DNA of 64,000 bases from contig NZ_PYAX01000005.1 in NCBI RefSeq assembly GCF_003014735.1, forward strand, positions 558,001-622,000, given 5' to 3'. The stretch's first letter is position 1, and each line of letters begins with the position of its first letter. Shown here piece after piece: positions 42,246 through 50,247 of the stretch. The position numbers and the translations under genes are program-made. This DNA comes from Saccharothrix carnea. GTDB lineage: Bacteria; Actinomycetota; Actinomycetes; Mycobacteriales; Pseudonocardiaceae. The notes under the pieces were generated by a model, which ran no database searches, was not told where the DNA came from, and worked only from the letters and a program-made list of their open reading frames with translations.

Positions 42246-44222
42246 TCAGTCCTCCTGGGCGCCCGACTTCAGGCCGCTGGAGATGAGGTCCATCACCGAC
42301 GAGTCCGCGAGCGTGGTCACGTCGCCGACCTGCCGGTTCTCCGCCACGTCGCGCAGCAGGCGGCGCATGATCTTGCCCGAGCGGGTCTTCGGCAGCTCCG
42401 GCACCACCATGATCTGCCGGGGCTTCGCGATCGGGCCGATCTCCTTGGCCACGTGGTCGCGCAGCGCCTTGATCGCCTCCGCGCCGTCCGAGCCCTCGGC
42501 CACGCCGCCGCGCAGGATCACGAACGCCACGATGCCCTGGCCCGTGGTCGGGTCGGACGCGCCGACCACCGCCGCCTCGGCCACCGTCGGGTGCGAGACC
42601 AGCGCGGACTCGACCTCGGTGGTGGAGATGCGGTGCCCGGACACGTTCATCACGTCGTCCACCCGGCCCAGCAGCCAGATGTCGCCGTCCGCGTCGTACT
42701 TCGCGCCGTCACCGGCGAAGTAGTAGCCCTGCTCGGCGAACCGCGACCAGTACGTGTCGCGGTAGCGCTCGTCGTCGCCCCAGATGCCGCGCAGCATGCC
42801 CGGCCACGGCTGGTCGAGCACCAGGTAGCCGCCGCCACCGTGCGGCACCTCGTTGCCCTGGTCGTCCACGACCTTCGCGCCGATGCCGGGCAGCGGGCGC
42901 TGCGCCGAACCGGGCTTGGCGGACGTCGCGCCGGGCAGCGGCGAGATCATGATCCCGCCGGTCTCGGTCTGCCACCAGGTGTCCACGACGGGCGTCCGGC
43001 CCGCGCCGATGGTCTCCCGGTACCAGATCCACGCCTCGGGGTTGATCGGCTCGCCGACGCTGCCCAGCACGCGCAGGCTCGAGAGGTCGTACTCGGCGGG
43101 GATGTCCGCGCCCCACTTCATGAACGTGCGGATCAACGTCGGCGCGGTGTAGTAGATCGACACACCGTACTTCTGCACGATCTCCCAGTGGCGGCCCTCG
43201 TGCGGGGTGTTGGGCGTGCCCTCGTAGACGACCTGCGTGACGCGGTTGGACAGCGGGCCGTACACGATGTAGCTGTGCCCGGTGACCCAGCCGATGTCGG
43301 CGGTGCACCAGTAGACGTCGGTGTCCGGCTTGAGGTCGAACACGTTGTGGTGCGTGTACGACGCCTGGGTCAGGTAGCCGCCGGAGGTGTGCAGGATGCC
43401 CTTCGGCTTACCCGTGGTGCCCGACGTGTAGAGGATGAACAGCGGGTGCTCGGAGTCGAACGCCTCCGGCGTGTGCTGGTCGGACTGGCGCTCCACCACG
43501 TCGTGCCACCAGACGTCGCGGCCCTCGGTCCACTCGACGTCGGAGTTCGTGCGCTTGACCACCAGCACGTGCTCGACGGTCTTGGCGTTGGCCACGGCCT
43601 CGTCCACGGCGGGCTTGAGCGCCGCCGGGTTGCCGCGCCGGTACTGGCCGTCGGTGGTGATCACCAGCTTGGCCCGCGAGTCCTCGATGCGGGTGCGCAG
43701 CGCCTCGGCGGAGAAGCCGCCGAACACCACGCTGTGCATCGCGCCGAGGCGGGCGCAGGCGAGCATGGCGAAGATCGCCTCGGGGACCATCGGCATGTAG
43801 ATGGCGACCCGGTCCTCCGCGCCGACACCCAGCTCGACCAGCGCGTTCGCGGCCTTGGAGACCTCGCGCTGAAGCTCGGCGTAGGTGATGGCGCGGCTGT
43901 CGCCGGGCTCGCCCTCCCAGTGGATGGCGACCTGGTCGCCGTGGCCGGACTCGACGTGCCGGTCGACGCAGTTGTAGGCGACGTTGAGCTTGCCGCCGAC
44001 GAACCACTTCGCGAAGGGCGCGGCGGACCAGTCGAGCACCCGGTCCCACTTGGTGTCCCAGGACAGCCGCTCGGCCTGCTTCGCCCAGAACGCCTCGCGG
44101 TCGGCGTCCGCCTCCTCGTACAGGTCGGCGGTGGCGTTCGCCTGCGCGGCGAACTCCTCGCTGGGCGGGAACGTCCTGGTCTCCGTCGACAGGTTGTCCA
44201 GGGCGGCTTGCGGCTCTGTCAT
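42246..44222 (-). CDS. acs: Acetyl-CoA synthetase
   Basis: A 658-residue AMP-forming ligase that activates acetate. The P-loop is LYTSGTTGKPKG, the adenylate motif is DTWWQTETGGIMISP, and the acetylated catalytic Lys is in KTRSGKIMRRLLRD. The ATG at 44220-44222 has GGAGG at the usual distance. Order nhaA-acs follows the crp-marP block, as Rv3667 does in mycobacteria. CRP and acetylation are the expected controls from relatives. Confidence 0.97.
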   Translation of the reverse strand: MTEPQAALDNLSTETRTFPPSEEFAAQANATADLYEEADADREAFWAKQAERLSWDTKWDRVLDWSAAPFAKWFVGGKLNVAYNCVDRHVESGHGDQVAIHWEGEPGDSRAITYAELQREVSKAANALVELGVGAEDRVAIYMPMVPEAIFAMLACARLGAMHSVVFGGFSAEALRTRIEDSRAKLVITTDGQYRRGNPAALKPAVDEAVANAKTVEHVLVVKRTNSDVEWTEGRDVWWHDVVERQSDQHTPEAFDSEHPLFILYTSGTTGKPKGILHTSGGYLTQASYTHHNVFDLKPDTDVYWCTADIGWVTGHSYIVYGPLSNRVTQVVYEGTPNTPHEGRHWEIVQKYGVSIYYTAPTLIRTFMKWGADIPAEYDLSSLRVLGSVGEPINPEAWIWYRETIGAGRTPVVDTWWQTETGGIMISPLPGATSAKPGSAQRPLPGIGAKVVDDQGNEVPHGGGGYLVLDQPWPGMLRGIWGDDERYRDTYWSRFAEQGYYFAGDGAKYDADGDIWLLGRVDDVMNVSGHRISTTEVESALVSHPTVAEAAVVGASDPTTGQGIVAFVILRGGVAEGSDGAEAIKALRDHVAKEIGPIAKPRQIMVVPELPKTRSGKIMRRLLRDVAENRQVGDVTTLADSSVMDLISSGLKSGAQED

Positions 44223-44424
44223 GGCGGGCGGACCTCCTGAATCCGTGGGGATGCGCACTGACCGTAGTGCGATTCAGCTCACTGCGCACCCAAAAGGTTC
44301 AGACCAATTTCGGCCGAGTTCGAAACGCGTGGGTAACTGTGTAACCCGGTCCGGGGCCCGTGACCACCGCGATTCCGCCGAACGACACCTAGGTTGCGAC
44401 CAGCGGCACGTGGCGTGACTCGCG

Positions 44425-44994
44425 TCACGCCGTGAGCCTGGCCTTGAGGTCCGGCCACTCGTCCGCGGTCATCGAGTACACGACCGTGTCGCGCAGGGTG
44501 CCGTCCGGTCTGATGCGGTGCACCCGCAGGACGCCCTCGCGGGTCGCGCCGAGTCGTTCGATGGCCTTCTGCGACCGCTCGTTGCGCAGGTCGGTGTGCC
44601 AGCCGACGCGCAGGGCGCCGAGGTCCTCGAAGGCGCGTCGGAGGAGCAGGAACTTGGCGTTGGTGTTGAGGGCGGTGCGCTGCCAGCGGGTGCCGATCCA
44701 CGTGTGGCCGATGTAGAGACCGCGGTTCCTGGGGTCGATCTCGTAGTACGACGTCGTGCCGGCGACCTCGTTCGTCCGCGGGTCGATCTGCGCCCAGGCC
44801 AGCCGGGTCGGGTCGGCGAGGCCGCGTTCGATGTAGGCGCGGGTTTCCTCGACCGTGGCGGGCTGGGTGGAGCTGAGCCACGTCCAGACCTCCGGGTCCT
44901 TGCCCGCCTCGTGCAGGCCCTCGGCGTGGTCGGGGATGAGGGGTTCGAGGCGGACGTGGTCGCCGATGAGCACCGGGCGGTCGTACCAGTTCAT
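44425..44994 (-). CDS. GNAT-family N-acetyltransferase (RimJ/RimL-like)
   Basis: A 189-residue acetyltransferase. Motif A is replaced by the RimJ/L style LNTNAKFLLLRRAFEDLGA followed by RVGWHTDLRNERSQKAIERL, typical of GNATs that acetylate protein N-termini or small amines. ATG at 44992-44994. It diverges from the Fic-like gene by 91 bp. Substrate unknown. Confidence 0.87.
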   Translation of the reverse strand: MNWYDRPVLIGDHVRLEPLIPDHAEGLHEAGKDPEVWTWLSSTQPATVEETRAYIERGLADPTRLAWAQIDPRTNEVAGTTSYYEIDPRNRGLYIGHTWIGTRWQRTALNTNAKFLLLRRAFEDLGALRVGWHTDLRNERSQKAIERLGATREGVLRVHRIRPDGTLRDTVVYSMTADEWPDLKARLTA

Positions 44995-45085
44995 GCATCG
45001 ACGGTAGATGCACTAGTGGCTACTTGAAATATCCATTTCCGGCTTGTTGTAGATGGCCACTTACCGGCGGGTAGTGTGCTCCGGC

Positions 45086-45811
45086 GTGACCGATCCGCTT
45101 GCCCCGCTGCTGGACCTGCCCGGTGTGGCCGACGCCGTCGCCGCGGCGCGTGACGCCGTGTTCCAGGTGCACCGGCACCGGGTGAACCTGCGCGGCTGGG
45201 CGACCACCGCGGCCGAGGCGTCCGTGCGCGCCGCCCGTGCGTCGGCGGCGCTGGACGGCGGTCCGACCGCGATCCCGGAGGACGGCACCGTGTCGGACCC
45301 CGTGCTGGCGGGCGCGCTGCGGGTGGCCGAGTCGTTGGGCGTGGTGTTCCCGACGTGGCAGCGGGCGCCGTTGCAGGCGTTGGCGCGGCTGCACGTGCTG
45401 GCGGGTGCGGACCTGGGCGGCGAATTGGGCCGTCCCCGCCCGGCACCGGGCGTCTCCTCCCGCCTGGACCTGCTCGCGCAGCTCGTCACCGGCGGCACGT
45501 CCGTCCCCGGCCCGCTGCTCGTGGCGGTGGTGCACGGCGAGCTGATGTCGCTGGCGCCGTTCGACACGGCCAACGGCGTGGTGGCGCGTGCGGCGTCCCG
45601 CCTGGCCTCCATCGCGACCGGCGTCGACCCGAAGTCCCTGGCCGTCCCCGAGGTCTTCTGCCTGCGCCGCCAGAACGACTACGCCTCCGCCCTGCACGGC
45701 TTCTCCACCGGCGACCCGGACGGCATCACCCGCTGGATCCTCTTCCACTGCGAGGCCCTCGAAGCCGGCGCCCGCGAAGCCCGCGGCATCGCCGACGCCG
45801 CCACCACCTGA
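45086..45811 (+). CDS. Degenerate Fic-domain protein (Rv3662c position)
   Basis: A 241-residue helical protein. The segment SLAPFDTANGVVARAASRL aligns with the Fic motif HPFxxGNGRxxR, but the catalytic His is Ala and GNGR reads ANGV, so classical AMPylation is unlikely. The rest fits an all-helical Fic fold (ALARLHVLAGADLGGEL; LLVAVVHGELMS). M. tuberculosis has an unknown gene of similar size at this place (Rv3662c). GTG 45086 is preferred over 45053. Function unknown. Confidence 0.75.
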   Translation: MTDPLAPLLDLPGVADAVAAARDAVFQVHRHRVNLRGWATTAAEASVRAARASAALDGGPTAIPEDGTVSDPVLAGALRVAESLGVVFPTWQRAPLQALARLHVLAGADLGGELGRPRPAPGVSSRLDLLAQLVTGGTSVPGPLLVAVVHGELMSLAPFDTANGVVARAASRLASIATGVDPKSLAVPEVFCLRRQNDYASALHGFSTGDPDGITRWILFHCEALEAGAREARGIADAATT

Positions 45812-45830
45812 GTGTTCGACTCGCGGTGGG

Positions 45831-46952
45831 TCAGAGGAGTTGTTTCAGGGTGGTGGCGGCGCGGTCGGCGTCGTCGAAGGTGTTGTAGAGCGGGGCGAAG
45901 CCGAAGCGCAGGACGTCCGGTGGGCGGTGGTCGCCGATGACCTGGCGGTCGATCAGCTCGGCCATCAGGCGCTCGGCGTCCGGGTGGCGCAGGGAGACCT
46001 GGTGGCCGCGCCACTCGTCGGACGGGGTGAGCACCTCGATGCCCGGCAGGTCCTCGACCAGCGAGCGGAAGTGGGCGGTCAGGGCCAGGCCCTTGGCGCG
46101 CACGTCGGCGAGGTCCACGTGGTCCCAGACGTCGAGGGCCGCGTCCAGCGCGAGCATCGAGAGGATGTCCGGCGTGCCCACGCGCGCACGGGAGACGCCC
46201 GGGTCCGGCGTGTACTCCGACGACATCGCGAACGGCACCTCGTGGCCCGTCCACCCCGTCAGCGGTTGGTCGAACGTCGGCTGGGCGTGCTTCGGCACGT
46301 AGATGAACGCGGGCGAACCCGGCCCGCCGTTGAGGAACTTGTACGTGCACCCGACCGCCAGGTCGACGTCCAGCGCGTCCAGCTCGATCGGCAGCACGCC
46401 GGCGCTGTGGCACAGGTCCCACACGACCTTCGCGCCCACCGCGTGCGCCTGCGCCGTCAGCTCCGCCATGTCCAGCAACCGGCCCGTGCGGTAGTCGACG
46501 TGGTTGAGCAGCACGACCGCCGTCGTGTCCCGCAGGTCCAGCTCCTCCGGCGGCGCCGGCCGCAGCGCCAGGCCCGTCAGCTCCGCCACCGACCGGGCGA
46601 TGTACCCGTCTGTCGGGAACGTCCCCGCGTCGACCACGATCTCCATGCGGTCGGTGTTGCGCACCGCCGCCATCAGCGCCTTGAACAGGTTCACGCTGGT
46701 CGAGTCGGCCACGACGACCTGGCCGGGCTTGGCGCCGATGAGCCGGCCGATGCGGTTGCCGACCCGTTCCGGAGCCTCCCACCAGCCCTCGGACCAACTG
46801 CGGATCAGGCGCCGACCCCACTGGTGGCGCACGACGTCCTGCACGCGGTCGGCGACGGCCTTCGGTGGCGCGCCCAGCGAGTTGCCGTCCAGGTACACCA
46901 CGTCGTCGTCGAGGTCGAACAGGTCGCGGATATGCGCCAACGGGTCGTTCAC
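45831..46952 (-). CDS. kynU: Kynureninase
   Basis: A 373-residue PLP enzyme that cleaves kynurenine to anthranilate and alanine. The PLP Lys is in VGCTYKFLNGGPGSPAF, and other motifs are YLDGNSLGAPPKAV, IRSWSEGWWEAP and VWDLCHSAG. GTG at 46950-46952 overlaps the kynA stop (GTGA). kynA-kynU form one unit. No formamidase gene is seen here, so that step must be provided elsewhere. Confidence 0.95.
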   Translation of the reverse strand: MNDPLAHIRDLFDLDDDVVYLDGNSLGAPPKAVADRVQDVVRHQWGRRLIRSWSEGWWEAPERVGNRIGRLIGAKPGQVVVADSTSVNLFKALMAAVRNTDRMEIVVDAGTFPTDGYIARSVAELTGLALRPAPPEELDLRDTTAVVLLNHVDYRTGRLLDMAELTAQAHAVGAKVVWDLCHSAGVLPIELDALDVDLAVGCTYKFLNGGPGSPAFIYVPKHAQPTFDQPLTGWTGHEVPFAMSSEYTPDPGVSRARVGTPDILSMLALDAALDVWDHVDLADVRAKGLALTAHFRSLVEDLPGIEVLTPSDEWRGHQVSLRHPDAERLMAELIDRQVIGDHRPPDVLRFGFAPLYNTFDDADRAATTLKQLL

Positions 46953-47764
46953 ACGTAGCTCCTGGCCGTCCACAGTTCGGGGAACACGGAGCGTTGCGTG
47001 CGCTTCTCCAACCACGCAACCCCCGCGGAGCCACCGGTTCCGGCCTTCGCGCCCATCGAACGCCGGGTCGCCAGCAAGTGGTCGTAGCGCCAGCGGGCGA
47101 ACTCCTCGGCGATGTCGGTCAGCGCCTCGCCCAGTTCGAGCAGGTCACGCGAGCCACCGCGGTAGATGTCCGCCCACACGGCCTCCACCTCGGCGTTCGG
47201 CTCGTACGGCTGGCTGACGTCACGCTTGAGCACGTCCTGCGGGATCGGCAGGCCCTGCCGGTACAGGGCGGCGAGCACCTCGTCGTACAGGCTCGGCTCG
47301 TTCAACAACTTCTCGAGCGCCTCGTGCTGGCGCGGCACGGCGCGGTGCGGCACGAGCATCGACCGCGACTTCTCACCGAGCAGGAACTCCACCTCGCGGT
47401 ACCGGCCCGACTGGAAGCCGGAGCCCTCGCCGAGGGCGTCGCGGAACGAGTTGAACTCCGCGGGCGTCATCCGGGCGATCGGCCGCCACGCCGCGTTCAA
47501 CGCCTGCATGTGCAGGTCGCTGCGGCGCAGGGTGCGGACCGCCGCCCGCAGGTCGTCCGCGCGCAGTTCCTTCTTGGCCTGCCGCCACTCGAAGCACAGC
47601 AGGCCGAAGTACAGCTCCATGACCTGCGTGATCACCAGGAACGACATCTCACGCGGGTCCTCGGACCACTGCTGCTGCAGCGAGTGCAGCACGGAGGCGT
47701 GCACGTAGTCCTCGTAGGGCGTCGTGCCGCCGAAGTCGAGTTTGGGTGAAACCGGGCAAGTCAT
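46949..47764 (-). CDS. kynA: Tryptophan 2,3-dioxygenase
   Basis: A 271-residue haem dioxygenase that opens tryptophan to N-formylkynurenine. Motifs: TTPYEDYVHASVLHSLQQQW, VMELYFGLLCFEWRQA, LQALNAAW-type helix, SGFQSGRYREVEFLLG and FARWRYDHLL. The proximal His is expected in the WRYDHLLATRR region. The ATG at 47762-47764 follows GAAGG. First gene of the kyn unit and divergent from an Lrp regulator. Confidence 0.95.
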   Translation of the reverse strand: MTCPVSPKLDFGGTTPYEDYVHASVLHSLQQQWSEDPREMSFLVITQVMELYFGLLCFEWRQAKKELRADDLRAAVRTLRRSDLHMQALNAAWRPIARMTPAEFNSFRDALGEGSGFQSGRYREVEFLLGEKSRSMLVPHRAVPRQHEALEKLLNEPSLYDEVLAALYRQGLPIPQDVLKRDVSQPYEPNAEVEAVWADIYRGGSRDLLELGEALTDIAEEFARWRYDHLLATRRSMGAKAGTGGSAGVAWLEKRTQRSVFPELWTARSYV

Positions 47765-47870
47765 GCCTTCATCATGACCGGGTGTTCCGGTGAGTTGAAT
47801 GGGTGATGACGACTGTTTGGCGGCAAAGTTCTTACAGATGAAAGGCGATTCATCGAGTAGCTTTGTGGTC
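47765..47870. promoter_or_regulatory. Divergent kynA/lrp control region
   Basis: 106 bp between the kynA and Lrp starts, comparatively AT-rich in the middle (TTCTTACAGATGAAAGGCG). It probably holds both promoters and the Lrp site; no clean palindrome is visible. Confidence 0.4.
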
Positions 47871-48320
47871 GTGAGCATCGAACTGGACGGCGTGGACTGG
47901 GCCCTGTTGGAGGCCCTGCAGGAGGACGCGCGACTGTCGTACAACGAGCTGGCACGGCGTGTGCACGTGTCGCCGCCGACCGTCGCGCAACGCGTGCGCA
48001 GGCTGGAGAACGCGGGCGTCATCACGGGCTATCGCGCCACCGTGGACCCGACGGCGGTGGGGCGGTCGGTGGTCGCCCTGGTGCGGATGAAGTGCTACGG
48101 GCCGCGGTGCATCACGGTGCACCCGGAGCTGCTCGACGACTGCCCCGAGGTGGTGGAGGTGCTGCGGCTGACCGGCGACATCTGCTCGGTGGTGAAGGTC
48201 GTGACCACGTCGATCAGCGAGCTGGAGCGGTTGCTGGTGCGGCTGGGCGGCTACGGCGAGACGTCCAGCGCGATGGTGTTGTCGACGCCTATCCCGTGGC
48301 GCCCGGTGCCAGCTGGCTGA
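47871..48320 (+). CDS. Lrp/AsnC-family regulator, probably of the kyn genes
   Basis: A 149-residue regulator: N-terminal helix-turn-helix (LSYNELARRVHVSPPTVAQR) and C-terminal RAM domain (VVALVRMKCYG...VVEVLRLTGDICSVV in order). It is divergent from kynA-kynU, as kynR is in other bacteria, and probably responds to kynurenine or tryptophan. GTG 47871 is chosen by homology; the frame is open from 47799. Its last 32 bp overlap the murQ 3' end tail-to-tail. Confidence 0.88.
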   Translation: MSIELDGVDWALLEALQEDARLSYNELARRVHVSPPTVAQRVRRLENAGVITGYRATVDPTAVGRSVVALVRMKCYGPRCITVHPELLDDCPEVVEVLRLTGDICSVVKVVTTSISELERLLVRLGGYGETSSAMVLSTPIPWRPVPAG

Positions 48321-49224
48321 GCGCCAGCCGGACGTGCCCCTGGGTGCGTTCCAACGCCTCCGCGGCACGTGCCGCGGGCACACCGGCCAACAGGTGCACC
48401 AAGGCCACCTTCAGGTCGCCGCCCGCGTCGGTCAGCGCCGTCGTGCACTCCTGCTCGCCCAGGCCCGTCGCCTCGCGCAGGATGCGGACCGTGCGGCCGC
48501 GCAGCTTGGCGTTGGTCGCGCGCATCGACACCATCAGGTTCGAGTACGTGCGGCCGAGCCGGACCATCACCGCGGTGGAGAACGACGTCAGCACCAGCTT
48601 CTGCGACGTGCCCGCCTTCATCCGGGTGGACCCGGCGATCGCCTCCGGGCCGGTGTCGAGCGCGATCAGCACGTCCACCTCGACCGGTGCCGGCGCGGTC
48701 GGGTTGTTGGACACCAGCACGGTGTGGGCGCCCAGCGTGCGCGCCTCCTCCAGCGCCGCCACCACGAACGGCGTGCGGCCGGACGCCGTGACGCCGACGA
48801 CCAGGTCGCCCGGTGCCGCGTGCTTGCGGATCTCGGCGGCACCGGCGGACGCCTGGTCCTCCACGTTCTCCACGGCGTTGACCAGTGCGTCCCGGCCGCC
48901 CGCGTGGTGCGCGACGAACCAGTCCGGCGGCGAGTTGAACGTCGGCACCAGCTCGGCGGCGTCGAGCGTGGCCAGCCGGCCGGACGTGCCCGCGCCGACG
49001 TAGTGCACGCGGCCACCGGCGCGCAGCGCGCCCACGGCGAGGTCCGCGGCACGGGCCAGCTCGGGCAGCACGGCCGCCACGGCGTCGGGGACCAGGTGGT
49101 CCTCGGTGTTGATCAGGCGGAGCACGTCCAGCGTGGAGAGCCGGTCGATGTCCTCCGTCCGCGGGTTCCTGGCCTCGGTGGGTGAGTCCACGCGGACCGC
49201 GACACCGTCCCGGGGCGGCGTCAT
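48289..49224 (-). CDS. murQ: N-acetylmuramic acid 6-phosphate etherase
   Basis: A 311-residue SIS-domain lyase that splits D-lactate from MurNAc-6-phosphate. Motifs: GAGTSGRLATLDAAELVPTF, with the catalytic Glu, and EAIAGSTRMKAGTSQKLVL. It starts NPRTEDIDRLSTLDVL as in the family. Coupled to murR by ATGA (49221-49224). It is the last step of the recycling cluster and feeds GlcNAc-6-phosphate metabolism. Confidence 0.96.
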   Translation of the reverse strand: MTPPRDGVAVRVDSPTEARNPRTEDIDRLSTLDVLRLINTEDHLVPDAVAAVLPELARAADLAVGALRAGGRVHYVGAGTSGRLATLDAAELVPTFNSPPDWFVAHHAGGRDALVNAVENVEDQASAGAAEIRKHAAPGDLVVGVTASGRTPFVVAALEEARTLGAHTVLVSNNPTAPAPVEVDVLIALDTGPEAIAGSTRMKAGTSQKLVLTSFSTAVMVRLGRTYSNLMVSMRATNAKLRGRTVRILREATGLGEQECTTALTDAGGDLKVALVHLLAGVPAARAAEALERTQGHVRLALSQLAPGATG

Positions 49225-50138
49225 TTACCGGACTCCCGGCGCCGCCTGCCGTCCGGCCGCGCGCCGAGGCGGTGCCCCGACACCGCGTCGTACGTCGCTT
49301 CGAGGGCGGTCTTGGCGCTGTCCACGTGCCGCTGCGCCACCCCGATGAACAGGCAGTCGATCACGGTGAGCTGGGCGATCCGGCTGGCCATCGCGCCCGA
49401 GCGGAACGTGGTCTCGCGGGCCGCCGTGGTCAGCACGTGGTCGGCGACCTCGCTGATCGGCGAGCGCGGGAAGTTCGTCAGCGCCACCGTGGTCGCGCCG
49501 TGCTCCTTGGCCACCCGCAACGCCTCGACGGTCTCGGAGGTGGAGCCGGTGTGCGATATCCCGACCGCCACGTCCGCGGCGGTGAGCACGGCGGCCGACG
49601 TGAGCGCTATGTGCGTGTCGTTCCACGCGAAGCAGGTTCGCCCGATCCGGTGGAGCTTCTGCTGGAGGTCGAACGCCACGAACGCGCTCGCGCCGAACCC
49701 GTAGACGTCCACCCGGCCCGCACCCGCGACCGCCTCGACGACCGCTTCGAGCGTGTCCACGTTCAGCTGCTCGGCGGTCTCCTCGACCGCCCGCGCGTCC
49801 GCGAACGCGACCTTGCCGACGACCTGGCGCAGGTCGTCGCCGGGACCGATGTCGCCGCCCAGGTCGCGGTCGGTGCGCATGGACGTGCGGGCCGTGTCGG
49901 CGGCCAGGGCTATGCGCAGTTCCGGGTACCCGCCGACGCCGATGGCCTTGCAGAACCGGGTCACCGTGGTCTCGCTGGTGCCCGCGGCCTCGGCGACCTC
50001 GGTGATGCTGCGGTGGGCGACGGTCGCCGGGTTGTCCAGCACGACCTTGGCGACCCGCTGCTCGGCCCGGGCCAGGCCCGGCAGGAGTGAACGGATCTTG
50101 ACCAGGGGACTGGAGTCGGCGGTACTTTCGGTGGACAC
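49221..50138 (-). CDS. murR: RpiR-family regulator of MurNAc use
   Basis: A 305-residue protein: an RpiR helix-turn-helix (SITEVAEAAGTSETTVTRFC) and a SIS domain (DVYGFGASAFVAFDLQQKL; VAVGISHTGSTSETVEAL). SIS domains of MurR bind MurNAc-6-phosphate. GTG at 50136-50138 has no ribosome site. TAAGTT lies 7 bases upstream on the coding strand, so a leaderless transcript is possible. A motif shared with the nagZ upstream region overlaps this spot. Confidence 0.92.
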   Translation of the reverse strand: MSTESTADSSPLVKIRSLLPGLARAEQRVAKVVLDNPATVAHRSITEVAEAAGTSETTVTRFCKAIGVGGYPELRIALAADTARTSMRTDRDLGGDIGPGDDLRQVVGKVAFADARAVEETAEQLNVDTLEAVVEAVAGAGRVDVYGFGASAFVAFDLQQKLHRIGRTCFAWNDTHIALTSAAVLTAADVAVGISHTGSTSETVEALRVAKEHGATTVALTNFPRSPISEVADHVLTTAARETTFRSGAMASRIAQLTVIDCLFIGVAQRHVDSAKTALEATYDAVSGHRLGARPDGRRRRESGK

Positions 50139-50154
50139 GTGGGAAACTTACTAA
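50139..50154. promoter_or_regulatory. Candidate MurR operator at murR
   Basis: GTGGGAAACTTACTAA (plus strand), matched upstream of nagZ by GTGGGTAACTTGCCAA on the minus strand: 13 of 16 identical with core GGWAACTTRC. It overlaps the putative -10 of murR. Confidence 0.5.
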
Positions 50155-50178
50155 CCGCCCCACCCACGGTCAACGCAG

Positions 50179-50201
50179 GGTTGGGGTAACTCACCCCAAC
50201 C
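50179..50201 (-). terminator. Hairpin after the amiE-like gene
   Basis: Perfect 9 bp inverted repeat GGTTGGGGT / ACCCCAACC with loop AACTC, 47 bp after the stop at 50248. It probably ends the nagZ-namZ-amiE unit before murR. Confidence 0.65.
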
Positions 50202-50247
50202 GTGACCCAAACTCACCGCTTGGCGGGTCCCTACCGCGCCGATGTCA

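Noticed and set aside
42111-44240. 709-codon frame antisense to acs
   Set aside because: It is a GC-rich codon shadow of the well-supported acetyl-CoA synthetase gene.
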